Assembly: GCA_900314645.1 (NCBI GenBank)
Contig: OMWB01000006.1
Location: forward strand, 1-64,000
Direction: 5' to 3'
DNA length: 64,000 bases
Origin: an uncultured Actinomycetes bacterium
Lineage (GTDB): Bacteria > Actinomycetota > Coriobacteriia > Coriobacteriales > Atopobiaceae
The notes beneath the pieces were generated by a model. That model searched no databases and was not told where the DNA came from. It saw only the letters and a program-made list of their open reading frames with translations. The stretch's first letter is position 1, and each line of letters starts with the position of its first letter. The translations under genes were made by a program, and so were the position numbers. Positions 35,350-43,560 of the stretch are shown one piece after another.

Positions 35350-36234
35350 ATGGACAATCGTCTGAGGCAGCAAACCAAAGCATTAGCTGACAAGGCAACG
35401 AGCCTTGCTAGTGATGCGCTGACGAATGCAGCGTCCGCTGCGACAGACTTCGGGGAGTCGGTGAGCGCCGCGGTAAACAGCACGGCCTCTGCATACAAAG
35501 AGGCCGTTGACGAGGTTCGCGACTCCCTTCCAGCATTCAAGGACATCGTGGCCCAGGCGGCACGTATGCCAGGCGTCTCCGTCGACCGTACAACCTATCT
35601 GTCGGTGGCCTTGGGAAGGCGTCGTGACCAGCGCATCATTCAGGCGGCTATCAAGACAACGCCGGCGTATGCGGGAATATCGGACCGTGACATCGAGCTT
35701 GCGGCGCGCAAGTCGATCGCAAAGGAGCGACGGCGTACCACGCTCATCTCCGCAGCCGCAGGTATTCCCGGAGGGGCAGCGATGGCGGCGACGGTGCCAG
35801 CCGACCTCGTGCAGTTCTGGATGCATCTGCTGCGTGTCCTTCAGAAGCTTTCGTACCTCTATGGCTGGGGAGACTTGGTGTCTCTTGACGGTCGCGAGCC
35901 AGATGTTCCCAAACGCGCTGCCGTCGTGCTGTTCCTGGCAACGATGGCTGGGATCGAGGAGGCAGACGGCGCCTTGCGGTCACTGGCGATTCTCAGAGTA
36001 TCTGGTGCCCAAGAGAGCGACTTGCGCGCGGCTCTGCTTCGGGAGCCCTACAGCTCGGCTGTCGCTGCCTCGTCCGCGGCGCTGAGCACGCGTTTGACGA
36101 CGAGGCTGACTGGACAGGTGGCCGAGAAAGCCATTCCCGTCGTCGGCGGTCTCATATCCGGCAAGGTCAGCAACGCCAGCTTCAACGATATGGCCAAGCG
36201 TCTGCACAAGCAGCTTAAGACTTACGGTGGGTAA
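35350..36234 (+). CDS. EcsC-family protein
   Basis: This 294-residue protein has a charged, Ala-rich amphipathic N-terminus and a core typical of EcsC: AAGIPGGAAMAATVPADLVQFWMHLLRVLQKLSYLYGW at about 140-178. EcsC was named from the B. subtilis ecs locus, but the molecular role is not established. The ATG at 35350 is chosen because GGGAG lies 5 bases upstream; an in-frame ATG at 35338 has no site. It appears to be transcribed alone and has no membrane helices of clear strength. Confidence 0.82.
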   Translation: MDNRLRQQTKALADKATSLASDALTNAASAATDFGESVSAAVNSTASAYKEAVDEVRDSLPAFKDIVAQAARMPGVSVDRTTYLSVALGRRRDQRIIQAAIKTTPAYAGISDRDIELAARKSIAKERRRTTLISAAAGIPGGAAMAATVPADLVQFWMHLLRVLQKLSYLYGWGDLVSLDGREPDVPKRAAVVLFLATMAGIEEADGALRSLAILRVSGAQESDLRAALLREPYSSAVAASSAALSTRLTTRLTGQVAEKAIPVVGGLISGKVSNASFNDMAKRLHKQLKTYGG

Positions 36235-36340
36235 GTCAAAAAGGCCAACATGAGAAGCCTGGCGATTTGTCGTATGTCATCGATTGCGAAGACTTACGCC
36301 TATCATGGGATGAGTGACATGCGATGAAGGGGAGTCAACC

Positions 36341-36931
36341 ATGGACGAGCGCCTCACCAAACAGCTTGGCTTTGCGTTGGAGCTGGACAAAGAGAAGAGC
36401 ATCTTGCGGCAAACGCATCTCTCGGGACGGGGCCGGCGTGAGAACGATGCGGAGCACGCGTGGCACATGGCCATCATGAGCTACCTGCTGCGCGAGTACG
36501 CCAACGAGGAGGTCGACATCGCCCACGTCATGCTCATGTGCCTCATTCATGACGTCGTGGAGATTGATGCGGGGGATACCTACGCCTACGACGCGGAGGG
36601 GCTGAAGACGCAGGCTGCGCGCGAGGAGGCTGCCAAGCAGCGCATCTTTGGCCTGCTGCCGGATGACCAGGCGGCAGAGCTTATGGCGCTCTTTGACGAG
36701 TTCGAGGCGTACGAGACGCCCGAGTCGAAGTTCGCGCATGCGATGGACAACCTGCAGCCGCTGATGCTGAACACCAGCAACGGTGGGGGAGACTGGGCAG
36801 AGCACGGCGTCAATGCCGAGCAGGTGTACGGGCGGCAACGAAAGACGGCCCTTGGCTCCCAGCGCATCTTTGACGAGGTCATCGACCCAGCCATTAAGGA
36901 GCACATCGCGCTCGGCAACATCAAGCCATAA
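36341..36931 (+). CDS. HD-domain hydrolase (YfbR/5'-nucleotidase-like)
   Basis: This 196-residue protein has the metal-binding HD pattern. The first His lies in ENDAEHAWHMAIMSY, the HD pair in MLMCLIHDVVEIDAGDTYAYD, and a later Asp in FAHAMDNLQPL. Its best-known relatives dephosphorylate deoxynucleoside monophosphates. GGGGAG precedes the ATG at 36341. The RAYT gene is convergent downstream, with the 27-bp repeat units in between. Confidence 0.88.
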   Translation: MDERLTKQLGFALELDKEKSILRQTHLSGRGRRENDAEHAWHMAIMSYLLREYANEEVDIAHVMLMCLIHDVVEIDAGDTYAYDAEGLKTQAAREEAAKQRIFGLLPDDQAAELMALFDEFEAYETPESKFAHAMDNLQPLMLNTSNGGGDWAEHGVNAEQVYGRQRKTALGSQRIFDEVIDPAIKEHIALGNIKP

Positions 36932-36961
36932 ATGAACCGCACCACGAGGGTTGGACCTCGT

Positions 36962-37056
36962 GTGAACAGGGGACGTGTGAACAGGGGACGTGTTACTGTT
37001 CACGCTCGCCGCGCTCGTGAACAGGGGACGTGTTACTGTTCACGCTCGCCGCGCTC
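36962..37056. repeat. Tandem copies of the RAYT-associated palindromic unit
   Basis: Two directly adjacent 40-bp copies occupy 36977-37016 and 37017-37056, preceded by a 15-base partial copy (36962-36976). Each full copy begins with the 27-base palindromic unit GTGAAC-N15-GTTCAC (36977-37003 and 37017-37043). The second copy contains the stop codon and last seven codons of the transposase gene, so the first is a duplicate of the gene's own 3' end. Confidence 0.92.
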
Positions 37057-37809
37057 CTTGCATGCTTTTGAGATGACACCCAGTGAAAGCCCCGTCAGTC
37101 TTTGAATCTGCCGTACGCTAAGCCCGCGTTGCTTCAGCTTTGCAATAGCGGCATCTCTCTGCTCTCGTTCAAGCCCTTTGACGCCTAGGACGCTTTCTCC
37201 GCCAAGCACCTCGCGTGCGATTGACTGTGCGTGCTCGTCCGTGAGCCTGGACGTCGGTTTGTCGACAATCTCAAGACAATTGTCGTCCGGGTGCTCTGCG
37301 TGGTGAAACGCAACGAGTTGGTCCTTCCCGCCGAATGTTTCAAGCACAAGACTAGGAGAGATGTGTTTCGGCTTAAGCATGTATTCCGAATAGCTGCTCC
37401 ATTGGTATTCCAAGCCGCCAGGCAGCTTTGCCTTAACGGGATTCTCGTGGATGTATCTCACCACCGTCATGAGGTATCCCTCGGTCTCAACGGGTTCGCT
37501 TCTATAGCGCGTTCCAAAGAGAGAACCTACTCCACCATGAACTCGATTGAAGTAACCTGCGTAACTTGTCTGCAGCCTGTGCATGATGCGTGGGAGTTCT
37601 TCAAATGGTGTGTCGAGCAGAAGGTGGAAGTGGTTGTCCATTAGACACCATGCGAGTAGCTTTGCATGGTGTTCATCGAGCAGTGCGTCGAGACGGCGCA
37701 TGAAGAAAGAACGGTCGCTATCGTCTTCAAAGATGATCTGCTTTCCGAATCCACGATTAACGACGTGATACAAAGACGTACTGCTCTCTCTTCGCGCGAC
37801 TCTTGGCAT
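37033..37809 (-). CDS. REP-associated tyrosine transposase (RAYT, Y1/HUH)
   Basis: This 258-residue protein belongs to the Y1 transposase family that acts on single-stranded REP hairpins. His60 and His62 form the HUH metal site (CLMDNHFHLLLDT), and the tyrosine in VVRYIHENPVKA (Tyr119) is the probable nucleophile. The C-terminal third (about 130-258) has a helical DNA-binding character, ending in RGLSVRQIQRLTGLSLGVIS. The ATG at 37809 with GGGAG upstream is preferred over an upstream GTG/ATG. Both ends carry 27-bp palindromic units in opposite orientation. It appears intact, with no second insertion-sequence gene. Confidence 0.92.
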   Translation of the reverse strand: MPRVARRESSTSLYHVVNRGFGKQIIFEDDSDRSFFMRRLDALLDEHHAKLLAWCLMDNHFHLLLDTPFEELPRIMHRLQTSYAGYFNRVHGGVGSLFGTRYRSEPVETEGYLMTVVRYIHENPVKAKLPGGLEYQWSSYSEYMLKPKHISPSLVLETFGGKDQLVAFHHAEHPDDNCLEIVDKPTSRLTDEHAQSIAREVLGGESVLGVKGLEREQRDAAIAKLKQRGLSVRQIQRLTGLSLGVISKACKERGEREQ

Positions 37810-37892
37810 ATCGCTCCCATCGTTAGCTCGGTCGGTCTTTTTGTTATGCCCACCCGTCATGCCGTCCATTCAATGAGATTCGAATAGAGATG

Positions 37893-37919
37893 GTGAACAG
37901 GTACCCGTCCCCTGTTCAC
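37893..37919. repeat. RAYT-associated palindromic unit, right flank
   Basis: This 27-base unit runs opposite to the left-flank copies. Read on the minus strand it is GTGAAC followed by AGGGGACGGG and closes with GTTCAC, so it differs from the left copies only in the centre. It lies 84 bases before the RAYT start codon. Confidence 0.9.
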
Positions 37920-38048
37920 GGGACACGGACAGAAGCCTCCGTCCGGGGTGCCAAACGTGACGCGGTGTTGACCGATTGCGCCAAGATTGACGCGTAGGCC
38001 ACCATCTGTCGTACATTCATCCTGTCAACAATTCGGCAGGAGGAACCT

Positions 38049-40604
38049 ATGGCAGACCAGGAACTGAACGATCGCATCGAGTCCGTGCTCTCGCAGATGA
38101 CGCTCGAGGAGAAGTGCGCCCTGCTCTCCGGTAACACCGCGTTCACCACGCTGCCCATCATGCGCTTGGGCGTGCCCGCACTATGCTTCTCTGATGGCCC
38201 TCACGGCATGCGCCATCAGGGCGAGGGCGCCAACCATCTAGGCATTGGTGGCTCTGATCCCGCAACCTGCTTCCCAACGGCTGTAACCGTTGCCAGCAGC
38301 TGGGACCCCTCCCTCGGTGAGGAGCTTGGTCAGGCGCTCGGCGAGGAAGCTGCCTCCATGGGCGTCAACTGCGTGCTCGGGCCCGGGCTCAACATCAAGC
38401 GCAGCCCGCTCTGCGGCCGCAACTTCGAGTACTTCTCCGAGGATCCTTACCTTGCCGGCAAGATGGCGGCGGGCTATGTGAACGGCATCCAGAGCACGGG
38501 CCTCTCTGCCTGCCCCAAGCATTTCGCGGTGAACAGCCAGGAGACTCGTCGACAGGCCTCTGACTCCATCGTCGATGAACGCACCATGCGTGAGATTTAC
38601 CTCACCGGATTCGAGATTGCCGTCAAGGAGAGCGCTCCCAAGACTATCATGACCAGCTACAACCTGGTCAACGGCACCTATGCGAACGAGAACCGCCATC
38701 TCCTGACTGATATCCTGCGTGACGAATGGGGCTACCAGGGCTCCGTCGTCACCGACTGGGGCGGCTCAAACGATCACGTCGCTGGCGTCGCCGCTGGCTC
38801 CACGTTCGAGATGCCCGGGCCCGTGCCCGACGCCGTCTTGGAACTCGCGACTGCTGTGCAGTCGGGAAAGCTCTCGCAGGCGGACCTTGATGCCCGTGTG
38901 CGTGAGGCGCTGACGCTCATCCTTTCCACCCAGCCTACCGTCGAGGAGCGCCGTGGCAAGGGCTTTGATATCGAAAGCCATCATGAGCTGGCTCGTGAGA
39001 TTGCCTCGCAGGGCTACGTGCTGCTGAAGAACGACGCGACACGCGAGGGGGAGCCGCTGCTCCCGCTTGCGGCTGGCACGCGCGTGGCTCTTATCGGCGA
39101 CTTTGGCGAGAACCCGCGCTATCAGGGTGCCGGCTCCTCGCTCGTCAACTGCACAAAGCTTGAGACGCTGAAGGGCGCTCTGGAGAACGGCACCTTTGAC
39201 CTCGACTTTATTGGATACGCTCAGGGCTTCCAGCGTGGAGGCACTACGACGACCGAGCTCGTGAACCAGGCAACGAGCCTTGCCCATGACGCCGACGTCG
39301 TCATCATGGCGATGGGTCTGGACGAGGCAGCAGAAAGCGAGGGCCTCGATCGCTCCAACATGAAGCTCGATGACAGCCAGACGCAGCTGTTGGCTGCCGT
39401 TCACGAAGTGAATCCCAACGTGGTCGTGGTGCTTCACGCCGGCAGTCAGGTTGAGACCGACTGGACGAAGGATGCCTGCTCGGTGCTGTACGTCGCCCTT
39501 GGTGGTCAGGCGGGCGCGCTTGCCACGCTGGACGTGCTGACCGGAAAGGTGAACCCCTCCGGTCACCTGGCGGAGACTTGGGTGCGCAAGCTCGAGGATA
39601 CCGTGACAGCCGGCCGTTTCCCCTCGGATGACTTTGCCTCTCAGTATCGCGAGGGAATCTACGTGGGTTATCGCTACCACCAGAAGGCGGGCGTGCCCGT
39701 TGCGTATCCCTTCGGCTTTGGCCTCTCCTACACCACCTTTGAGCTGGATGGCATTGCGGTTGCTCAGGCGACCGACGGTATGCCTTCCGCCGTTACCTTC
39801 ACGCTCACCAACACGGGCACGCGCGACGGCGCGCAGGTCTGCCAGCTCTACGTGAGCAAGCGTGACGCGCGGGTGTTCCGCCCGGTGCGGGAGCTCAAGG
39901 GCTTCAAGAAGGTCTTCGTCAAGGCCGGCGAGCAAGCCAAGGTCACCATTGAGCTTGATGACAAGGCCTTCCGCTATTGGAACGTGAAGACAGCCGCGTG
40001 GGAGATCGAGGCGGGTACCTATGACCTACTCGTTGGCACGTCGTGCGAGGACCTGCCACTTGTGGCAACCGTGCAGCTCGCGGGTACGGGCGCTCCCAAC
40101 CCCTACGAGGGCCTGAACCTCTCTGCCTATGAGAGCGGGCAGGTGAAGAGCCTCAACGATGCCCAGTTCAAAGCGCTGTTTGGTCGCGAGCTTCCGGTGG
40201 ACAAGGTCCAGCTCGATCGCAACCTTTGCTTCCGCGACTTCACGCGCACGCGTAGTCCGCTCCTGGCCCTCATTGGCCTTGTGGTATCGAAGGTTGTCAA
40301 GAGCTCTGAGGCCAAGGGTACGCCCAACCTCAACGCGCTCTTCGTGTACAACATGCCGCTGCGAGCACTTGCCAAAAACGCCGGGCAGTTCTTCTCGATG
40401 GGTGTGGTTGACGCCTTCGTGCGCGAAGCTCAGGGCTGGGGCGTGGCCGGTATCATCCCAGCGCTTCTGGTCAAGTTCCTGACGGGCAAGTTCTTCGTGC
40501 TCACTTGGGCGCTTTGGACGCTTCTGCCCATCGTGGGCTCTATGGTTGCTCATCGGGTCAAGAGCTCGCAGCTGAACAAGCGCATCGCCAAGGCAGGGAG
40601 ATAG
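38049..40604 (+). CDS. Glycoside hydrolase family 3 with C-terminal membrane-like extension
   Basis: This 851-residue enzyme has a GH3 N-terminal barrel with the nucleophile Asp236 in VVTDWGGSNDH, a C-terminal GH3 domain with ESEGLDR, and a fibronectin-type III-like domain at about 590-685. Together they indicate a beta-glucosidase-type exo-glycosidase. Residues 690-851 are extra and include two hydrophobic stretches (about 738-752 and 798-831). This suggests membrane attachment of an enzyme lacking a signal peptide, with the barrel in the cytosol. AGGAGG precedes the ATG. The GtrA gene follows after 35 bases. Confidence 0.92.
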   Translation: MADQELNDRIESVLSQMTLEEKCALLSGNTAFTTLPIMRLGVPALCFSDGPHGMRHQGEGANHLGIGGSDPATCFPTAVTVASSWDPSLGEELGQALGEEAASMGVNCVLGPGLNIKRSPLCGRNFEYFSEDPYLAGKMAAGYVNGIQSTGLSACPKHFAVNSQETRRQASDSIVDERTMREIYLTGFEIAVKESAPKTIMTSYNLVNGTYANENRHLLTDILRDEWGYQGSVVTDWGGSNDHVAGVAAGSTFEMPGPVPDAVLELATAVQSGKLSQADLDARVREALTLILSTQPTVEERRGKGFDIESHHELAREIASQGYVLLKNDATREGEPLLPLAAGTRVALIGDFGENPRYQGAGSSLVNCTKLETLKGALENGTFDLDFIGYAQGFQRGGTTTTELVNQATSLAHDADVVIMAMGLDEAAESEGLDRSNMKLDDSQTQLLAAVHEVNPNVVVVLHAGSQVETDWTKDACSVLYVALGGQAGALATLDVLTGKVNPSGHLAETWVRKLEDTVTAGRFPSDDFASQYREGIYVGYRYHQKAGVPVAYPFGFGLSYTTFELDGIAVAQATDGMPSAVTFTLTNTGTRDGAQVCQLYVSKRDARVFRPVRELKGFKKVFVKAGEQAKVTIELDDKAFRYWNVKTAAWEIEAGTYDLLVGTSCEDLPLVATVQLAGTGAPNPYEGLNLSAYESGQVKSLNDAQFKALFGRELPVDKVQLDRNLCFRDFTRTRSPLLALIGLVVSKVVKSSEAKGTPNLNALFVYNMPLRALAKNAGQFFSMGVVDAFVREAQGWGVAGIIPALLVKFLTGKFFVLTWALWTLLPIVGSMVAHRVKSSQLNKRIAKAGR

Positions 40605-40639
40605 CGCGGGGTCTCCTGCAATAAAGAAAGGTACGCATC

Positions 40640-41077
40640 ATGGCATTTCAGCAGTGGAAAGAAGAGCACCAGGCGCTCTGGGAGTTCATCCTGTTCAACG
40701 TGTTGTCCAACGTCTCGACCGTCTCGCGTTTTGTGGTCACGTGGATCGGAACGGCACTCACGGGTGGTGCCGGAACCGTCGTGGTGTTTCTGGCCGAGTT
40801 CATCACGCAGGTGGTGAACTACTTCGTCCAGATGAAGTTCGTGTTCAAGTCCACGGCCGACTTCTCTAAGTCCGCGCCCAAGTACGCGGTGCTCGCGCTC
40901 ATCATCATCGTGATGAACTCGTTCATCGTGCCCAAGGTGGGCGAGTTGCTCATCAGCATGGGTGTGGCGGCAACGGCAGTCAACGGCGTCATCGTCCCGG
41001 TTGCCGGCACACTGCTCGCCGTGATCATCAGCTTCCCGCTCCTCAAGTTCTGGATTGCTCCCGACGACAAGAAGTGA
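40640..41077 (+). CDS. GtrA-family small membrane protein
   Basis: This 145-residue protein has four hydrophobic segments and the NVLSNVSTVSRFVVTWI and TQVVNYFVQMKFVFKS stretches typical of GtrA. Relatives help move lipid-linked sugars across the membrane during polymer glycosylation. It follows the GH3 gene by 35 bases with GAAAGG upstream and is probably co-transcribed. Its stop codon is part of the first palindromic unit of the following repeat pair. Confidence 0.88.
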   Translation: MAFQQWKEEHQALWEFILFNVLSNVSTVSRFVVTWIGTALTGGAGTVVVFLAEFITQVVNYFVQMKFVFKSTADFSKSAPKYAVLALIIIVMNSFIVPKVGELLISMGVAATAVNGVIVPVAGTLLAVIISFPLLKFWIAPDDKK

Positions 41078-41179
41078 ACAGGGGACGGGTTAGTGTTCAC
41101 CGTGAACAAGGGCGTTCACGGTGAACACTAACCCGTCCCCTGTTCACACACGGTGAACACTAACCCGTCCCCTGTTCAC
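41074..41179. repeat. Inverted pair plus extra copy of the 27-bp RAYT-type unit
   Basis: Three 27-base units lie at 41074-41100 (forward), 41121-41147 and 41153-41179 (reverse). The first two form perfect 34-bp arms (41074-41107 and 41114-41147) around a 6-base loop. They differ from the units beside the transposase at 2 of 27 positions. The GtrA stop codon TGA lies within the first GTGAAC. Confidence 0.93.
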
Positions 41180-41203
41180 TCCCACACTCTGTATGGGTGA
41201 CGG

Positions 41204-41869
41204 CTATTGCAGAGCGTTGCTGCCGTCGTAATGCCAGACGGTGTAGTGCTGTGGCCAGTCGTAGACGCGCACCCTTCGGCCCTGTGCGTCTCGATAGTCC
41301 TGAAACTCTCCCGATGCGACCTCGCTCCAGCCGCTTCGTCCCACGTAGCGCCAGGTGTCACCATTGTCAGACATGTGGATGAGCGTCACGGGATGTGCCA
41401 CCTGTGCCTCGACCTGCTCGATGAACTGCTGAAGGACGCCCTGGTCAAAGGGGTTGAAGAGATAGAAGCCTGTGTAAGGGGACAGGTCGAGGTCAAGGAC
41501 GCTTCCCAGCAGCACCTCGACGCGTGGCTTCTTTGCGGTCCACGATTGCGCGAACGACGCAAGCCACGGATCAAGCTCAATACCGGTGATTCTCCCTGGC
41601 AGACCAGCATGCAAAAAGTACGCCAGCACACGTCCTGTCGCGCACCCCACGTCAAGCAGATGGGAACGCTCGTCCAGCTCAAAGTGCCCAAAAAGCTCCT
41701 CAAGGACAAAGTACGGCGTGGGAGTCGGGTCATGAGCACCATCGTCCGCAAGACGCGAACGATACGGCTCTTCGAGCGACTGGCCACAGACCGACTTATC
41801 GATCTGCTCCTCTTGCCCGAGGAAGTCATCGTAGGTAAGCACGCCGTGTCCAGCCATGCGTCGGCCCAT
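41204..41869 (-). CDS. SAM-dependent methyltransferase, class I
   Basis: This 221-residue protein has a Rossmann-fold motif I, LLDVGCATGR, at 71-80 and an acidic motif II in ITGIELDPWL. The later segment FYLFNPFDQGVLQQFIEQ replaces a clear motif IV, so the methyl acceptor is unknown. The start ATG at 41869 has AAGGGGAAAG upstream. It lies next to another minus-strand gene (start 42639), 35 bases after it, and may be co-transcribed. Its 3' end faces the palindromic repeat units. Confidence 0.85.
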   Translation of the reverse strand: MGRRMAGHGVLTYDDFLGQEEQIDKSVCGQSLEEPYRSRLADDGAHDPTPTPYFVLEELFGHFELDERSHLLDVGCATGRVLAYFLHAGLPGRITGIELDPWLASFAQSWTAKKPRVEVLLGSVLDLDLSPYTGFYLFNPFDQGVLQQFIEQVEAQVAHPVTLIHMSDNGDTWRYVGRSGWSEVASGEFQDYRDAQGRRVRVYDWPQHYTVWHYDGSNALQ

Positions 41870-41904
41870 GAGTCTTTCCCCTTAGCTCTCGGTTGGGCTG
41901 GAGG

Positions 41905-42639
41905 CTACTTCAGCGGCATGTTGTACGAGTCAAGCGCACCGAGCACCTCAATGAGGGCGTTCTGGCGGTACTTAAGCTCGTCGGCGGGGCAACTGAAGAT
42001 GTAGATGACCACATTCTGCTTGTACTTGATGTCTGCGTAGATGTCCGGGCAGCCGGCTCGAGAGATAGCCCATGCGATGCCGTCGCCCACGACTTCGTCC
42101 TTGCCCACATAGACGCCGTGGTAGTCGGTGAGGTCCTTGTCGATGTCGAACTTGCCATAGGTGGCCATGACATAGCAGCCCGGCGCGTCGAGCGTCTGCA
42201 TGAAGAGCTTGAGTGCCTCGTCGTCGCTTGTGTCCAGCTTCTCCACCAGCTTGGGCAGCGTGGTGCGTACGTCTGCGCTCTCAAGCACGGCCTGCCGTGC
42301 CTGCTGGATGACCTTGGCGGCTTCTGCCTCGGCCTTCTCAATCTCTGCCTGGGCCTTCTTTGACTCGGTGTTGCCCGTGCGACCGGCCCTGATGGCAAGC
42401 GCGGTGTCGGCAGCAAACTGGCGGGCCTTGTCTGCGGCACCGCGTGCCTTGCCCATGTGCTCATCAACGGATAGGTAGTCCATGGCGTCGCCAGCGAGCT
42501 TCTTGGCGGCATTGGCCGCCTTGGTAGCCTCATCCATAGCGGCCTGAACCTCGTCCGGGTGCTCCTTGACAAAGACGTAGCCGTCTTTGAGCATGCTGGC
42601 AACCTTGATGGCCACGGGTATGGCAGTTGCAAAACTCAT
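41905..42639 (-). CDS. Hypothetical protein with a possible GIY-YIG-like C-terminal domain
   Basis: This 244-residue protein has a helical, Ala- and Lys-rich N-terminal region (about 20-130), probably a coiled coil. It ends in a compact domain (about 148-244) with GCYVMATYGKF, YHGVYVGKDEVVGDGIAWAISRAG and VVIYIFSCP. The layout of the short strands and the YVG element resembles a GIY-YIG fold, but the canonical catalytic Arg and Glu cannot be placed with confidence. GGAGG lies before the ATG. The function is unknown, and the fold suggestion is tentative. Confidence 0.7.
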   Translation of the reverse strand: MSFATAIPVAIKVASMLKDGYVFVKEHPDEVQAAMDEATKAANAAKKLAGDAMDYLSVDEHMGKARGAADKARQFAADTALAIRAGRTGNTESKKAQAEIEKAEAEAAKVIQQARQAVLESADVRTTLPKLVEKLDTSDDEALKLFMQTLDAPGCYVMATYGKFDIDKDLTDYHGVYVGKDEVVGDGIAWAISRAGCPDIYADIKYKQNVVIYIFSCPADELKYRQNALIEVLGALDSYNMPLK

Positions 42640-42815
42640 GGGGCGCCTCCTTTGGTCACATCTTCACACGTTGAGGGTAGCACCAGCGGGTATACGACGT
42701 GGGCTAGAGGGGTAAACGGTTATCAGTTACGTTACCACCTGCCAGCTGGCTCATCGTGACATCAAGCCTAACTGGCAGACAAGCAGAAGACAGCCCCTTT
42801 CGAAAAGGAGACAAC

Positions 42816-43469
42816 ATGGGAAAGGGCAAGAAGATCGCCATTGGTGTGGGCGTGGTCATGACTTTGGTGGCTGCGATTGCGCTGGTGTTTGTTCTGCAGA
42901 CGCCAGGCTGCATGCACCCCATCAAGGAGCTGCGCGGTGACCTCATCGGCAACTCCTTTGTGATCACTACCTACGACAACTATGGCAAGCAGACCATGCA
43001 GACGTCCGGTAAGCGCATCAACGTGAGCGGCAACAAGGTGAAGACCTCAGGCTACACCGAGACCGGCGTTGCCTTCGAGTCTTGGGAGCTCTCGAGCGTG
43101 ATCACCATCACTATCGATGGGCGCGAGATGGAGTCATGCGGTGACACCTGCATCTTTGCGGAGAAGGGCCTGAGCCCTGACTTGGATTTCTCTGCGCCAG
43201 AGTTTATCGAGAGCCACGATGACTCGCCGCTTTCCATCACGTCACTTTCGTACAAGCTCAACCAGTACAAGAACTTCTTCGGCAAGCGACGCGTCGTGGT
43301 CATCAAGAGCCAGACCGGTCAGCCCATCGTGGCGTACTCGGGGAACAACGTATATTGGGAGGTAGAGACTGACCTGCCCAAGACCACGAAGCTCATGATC
43401 GACAACAAGGCGCTCTATATCCACCGCGCCAACTTCCAGATCATCGACCGCGACCTGCTGGACAAGTAG
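42816..43469 (+). CDS. Exported or membrane-anchored hypothetical protein
   Basis: This 217-residue protein starts at ATG 42816, with AAAAGGAG upstream. Residues 6-28 are a hydrophobic helix after a basic GKGKK start, followed by a Cys-containing LQTPGC. The remaining 185 residues are a beta-rich domain with no recognised motif (repeated Thr/Lys/Ser strands). I do not recognise a family. A perfect 41-bp inverted repeat begins 6 bases after the stop and separates it from the convergent flavodoxin gene. Confidence 0.65.
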   Translation: MGKGKKIAIGVGVVMTLVAAIALVFVLQTPGCMHPIKELRGDLIGNSFVITTYDNYGKQTMQTSGKRINVSGNKVKTSGYTETGVAFESWELSSVITITIDGREMESCGDTCIFAEKGLSPDLDFSAPEFIESHDDSPLSITSLSYKLNQYKNFFGKRRVVVIKSQTGQPIVAYSGNNVYWEVETDLPKTTKLMIDNKALYIHRANFQIIDRDLLDK

Positions 43470-43474
43470 CCAGC

Positions 43475-43560
43475 TAGCGCCGACCCGTACAAATGGGACA
43501 GGCACCGTAGTTCGGAAACCCGAACTACGGTGCCTGTCCCATTTGTACGGGTCGGCGCTA
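43475..43560. repeat. Perfect 41-bp inverted repeat with GGGACAGGCACC core
   Basis: The arms 43475-43515 and 43520-43560 are exactly complementary around a 4-base loop. The outer three bases of the right arm are the stop codon of the convergent flavodoxin gene. The core GGGACAGGCACC resembles dispersed palindromes in other bacteria that are mobilised by RAYT proteins. It is not related in sequence to the GTGAAC units. Confidence 0.93.
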
